A stretch of 64,000 nt of DNA from positions 85,516,594-85,580,593 of the forward strand of contig CM047428.1 of the NCBI GenBank assembly GCA_026168455.1, in the 5' to 3' direction. The notes beneath the pieces were generated by a model. The model was not told the origin of the DNA. It saw only the letters and a program-made list of their open reading frames with translations, and ran no database searches. The translations under genes and the position numbers were made by a program. This document shows positions 61,372 through 64,000 of the stretch, piece after piece. Position 1 is the first letter of the stretch, and every line of letters starts with the position of its first letter. The DNA is from Theocolax elegans. Lineage: Eukaryota; Arthropoda; Insecta; Hymenoptera; Cerocephalidae.

Positions 61372-61999
61372 ACTATTTTCGTTGCTCAGGAGTTAATGGA
61401 TAACTTTGGGTTATAAATATATACCGAGATAAAACAAACGTAAAACTGCTGGGATCGTTATGCTTTCAATGGCGTTGCGATCGCGTGATTATAAAAAAAA
61501 AACACGTTCAATTTTGTTAAAATTTCCTTGTACAAAAGAACTGTGTACGTATTTATCAGCAAAATGGAATTACGCTATATAGTTGAAAAGAAAAAATCTG
61601 TTTGCACATCGAACTAATGCACATGAAAATTTAATAAAAACATTTACAAGACGCATCGTCGCCAATGATAAAGAACGCGTAAATAGTAAAGATAAAGGAA
61701 AATCCATGGAGTTAAAAAAGGAAGTAAGTCAATTCAGCAGTGAAGAAGATGACATTCCGGTATCAGTTTTAGAAAGAGGATTATGTCTCAGGATCGAGTA
61801 TTCATCATACAGCTTTGAGCTTACAGAATATTTGAATAACTTGTAAATCCGTTCGAATGCGCATTTCACGAGTGACCACATTTTCCCATCTATAACTCTA
61901 TATACCTTTTGTATATACAATTCACACGGCTATCCCTCTTTTCCATTATTCTTTTTCATTATTTATCTTTATCTTTTCTCGTATGCGATGCATATACGC

Positions 62000-62023
62000 G
62001 CGCACACACACACACACACACAC
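62000..62023. repeat. (CA)n microsatellite
   Basis: About twelve CA units. Confidence 0.93.
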
Positions 62024-62539
62024 ATTGACTCCCAAATGTAGAATAATAAAATCTCATATTGTTCCGTATTATTTAATGTATATACGTATTACCACCGAGC
62101 AGTTTGACTATACATCTTTATAACTCCCCGTTAGCCTGTCGACCTATTTCGTACCTGATCACGAAGTGGTTAGAGAAGAAGCGACGGGAAACTACGAGGG
62201 AGGAGAGAGACCGTATGCAATATTAACAACCCAACGTACAACTAGATACTACGAACACCCGTGTTTATGCACCTGCCTGATATTATGGGAATACTATTAA
62301 TATCAACCTTATATTGCTAGACATTATTATTCGATAGTTTCATTCTTTTTTCCCCTTCGTCTATCCTTTTTAGACTTTTTAAACCAGACATCTTTTTACT
62401 TTCATTTTGTACTTGTTTTTATAAAGCTTATCGTGATTTACCAAAAATTTATATATAACATACCACGTATTTATTCAATCGTACTTTTATCTTTATCGTA
62501 CCAGTTTCTTGGTAGAATATACATCAGTTCATATGGCTA

Positions 62540-62780
62540 CACTCACAAAAATGCTTTCTTACTGCAAACGGAATTCTTCTCAAAAGTGCGCTAAAAAGAA
62601 ATCCGGTAGAAGTTAATTGATTCTTCTACCATTTAAAGGATTATGTTTCTTGTTTCACGAAATAATTCTAAAGCTATTAACGTAAGAGCCAATTCATGTT
62701 AATAACAGAAGAAGTCGATTTATTTTTGGCGCATATTTACGAAGGATTTCGCTTGCATTAAGAAACCACTTTGGTGAGTG
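62540..62780. mobile_element. Foldback MITE 2 (241 bp) flanked by TA, with 63-bp terminal inverted repeats
   Basis: The left arm 62540-62602 starts CACTCACAAAAATG and pairs with the right arm 62718-62780 (complement CACTCACCAAAGTG). About 50 of 63 positions match by eye. TA flanks both ends (62538-62539; 62781-62782). The 115-bp centre holds a separate small stem GGTAGAAG/CTTCTACC (62605-62630). There is no ORF. It is similar in size and TA target to MITE 1 but its termini differ, so it is a different family. Confidence 0.8.
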
Positions 62781-62782
62781 TA

Positions 62783-63750
62783 AACGTGTAGTAGCAAGTT
62801 AGTTTTTAAGAAATTAAATAACATCTATCAATAATTCGCAAGTTATTCGCCAATAAATAGCTATTAGCGGGTATAATGTACGTATTTACGAGAATCTAAC
62901 CTCAAAATTTGCCTCTGAAAGTTCACGGAAATTATTGATTCTAGAAATATATCACTTCATATTTTAATGAAATGATGAATTTTCAATTTACTATAATCTT
63001 AAGTAAAAAAATTTGATGATTAAATGATATAAAATAAATCGTAACAAATTTCCAAGGAATCTTCGACATTTAAGATGTTTTTTTCTGTGAGCGTAAAATT
63101 TATATTAAAAAAATTACTTTAGGTATTTATTTTTTATTATTTCTATAGTTTTCTCCGTTAAATTATAAGAAGAAATGGGTTAAAGACAATTTTCAAAAAT
63201 GTATATACCCATTCTTTCCTTTCTGTTATTACTACGTGTACTTAAGTATATAATTTTCAAACTTCCCTACTAGAAATTGAATATATTGCGGTATGAGGTA
63301 AAAACCTTTTATTGATCAGCTTTTAGACTCGGAAAAACGCTCATAATAAATACTATTATTTGCATAGTATTCACTAGAATACGACAAACAATTATCATTA
63401 TTTAATAAACAAAGAGACAATTAATACATTAATCAATTATCAATATCAATAAAATAATATTAATTTTCCAATTCCATTAGGTTTGTTAATTACCACATCG
63501 AAGGAAGCACTAATCTTATATACTCCATTTTTTTCCTATAGGCTCATTAGTTGGCCAAAGGTTAATTTAAAAAAATTAACCGCTAAAAATAGAACGTATA
63601 TAAACGCCACTTATTTATAAAGTTTCACTCAGGTTAATTAATTAAACTCAACAAAAAGTAATTAAATCGCAGCTTTTCATATTCGAGTAACTTTAATAAA
63701 CAAACGAGTAACCCATATGAAGTAAAATAAAAAAAAGATAAATGTGTACG

Positions 63751-63781
<31 letters not shown>

Positions 63782-64000
63782 GACCGCGCTTCATTGCTTC
63801 GGTTTTCATTTTAACCCAACATCGCATACTTCTCTATTCTCTTGCGGTTCTTTCCCGTTTCCGTACACTCACTTTTCATACGTTCTCTCACTCTTTCTTT
63901 TTTCGTTGATACACGTACTACTCGTCTTATTATACATCCATATAGATCACGAATAAAATCTTCCGATATATTCATATAAAAAAAAAATTATTACACGATG
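62783..64000. other. AT-rich intronic sequence at the window end
   Basis: Very AT-rich with a (TA)n run at 63750-63780. I see no exon, RNA gene or further transposon. Confidence 0.5.
63750..63780. repeat. (TA)n microsatellite
   Basis: About fifteen alternating TA units. Confidence 0.92.

Larger units (their letters stand above)
60001..62537. other. Non-coding intronic sequence
   Basis: Contains a CT-rich tract near 60978-61017, (TTA)n at 61348-61371 and (CA)n at 62000-62023. A plus frame ending at 61846 has a mixed, charged translation without a known domain and only a 46-residue ATG-initiated part. No gene called. Confidence 0.45.
26331..64000 (-). other. heph: Upstream intron of the heph homologue, truncated by the window edge
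   Basis: On the minus strand this lies 5' of the RRM1 exon. The exon that should precede it, carrying the first RRM1 strand and the N-terminal half of RNP1, could not be found by reading the minus strand up to 64000. The intron therefore seems to exceed 37 kb. It contains the BEL/Pao element, both SINE copies, one MITE and three CpG-rich islands that could be alternative first exons. An independent gene nested here cannot be excluded. Confidence 0.6.

Noticed and set aside
61583..61846. 87-codon plus frame with mixed, charged translation
   Set aside because: It begins with TTG rather than ATG, has only a 46-residue ATG-started part, no domain and no clear splice context; left uncalled.

Overview
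The window looks like intronic DNA from an insect nuclear genome, most likely a hymenopteran (bee, ant or wasp). It is AT-rich overall, has abundant CpG, carries many long (CT)n/(GA)n, (GAA)n, (CA)n and (TA)n microsatellites, and has almost no coding sequence. The species assignment is an inference. The clearest host gene evidence is one minus-strand exon (26145-26330) with consensus splice sites that encodes the second half of RRM1 of a polypyrimidine-tract-binding protein (PTBP1 / Drosophila hephaestus, heph). No other heph exon could be recognised on either side. The window therefore appears to hold about 37 kb of upstream intron (26331-64000) and about 26 kb of downstream intron (1-26144).

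The dominant feature is a complete, apparently young BEL/Pao LTR retrotransposon at 26560-33939 on the plus strand, antisense to heph and about 230 bp upstream of the heph exon. It has two LTRs of 843 and 844 bp that differ by eye only by one A in a homopolymer. It also has a 5-bp target duplication (ACAGG), a primer binding site matching the 3' end of tRNA-Tyr, a polypurine tract, and one uninterrupted 1690-codon gag-pol ORF. That ORF contains zinc knuckles, an aspartic protease, reverse transcriptase with YVDD, RNase H, an HHCC/DDE integrase and a C-terminal DUF5641-type domain.

The accessory elements are smaller. Two copies of one SINE family (43048-43477 plus; 53124-53380 minus) have a 5' region derived from 5S rRNA, including the internal pol III promoter, and both have target-site duplications. 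Two foldback MITEs of about 240 bp flanked by TA (4272-4509; 62540-62780) look like Tc1/mariner-type non-autonomous elements.

The rest is intronic sequence. It holds microsatellites and minisatellites, several unusually CpG-rich islands (about 40215-40560, 48400-48970, 59100-60000) that could be alternative 5' exons, promoters or enhancers, and AT-rich stretches in which I see nothing. Many open frames of 60-220 codons exist, but they are low-complexity translations of CT/GA-rich DNA or chance frames, and I do not call them genes. I found no tRNA gene, genuine rRNA gene, CRISPR array or operon.
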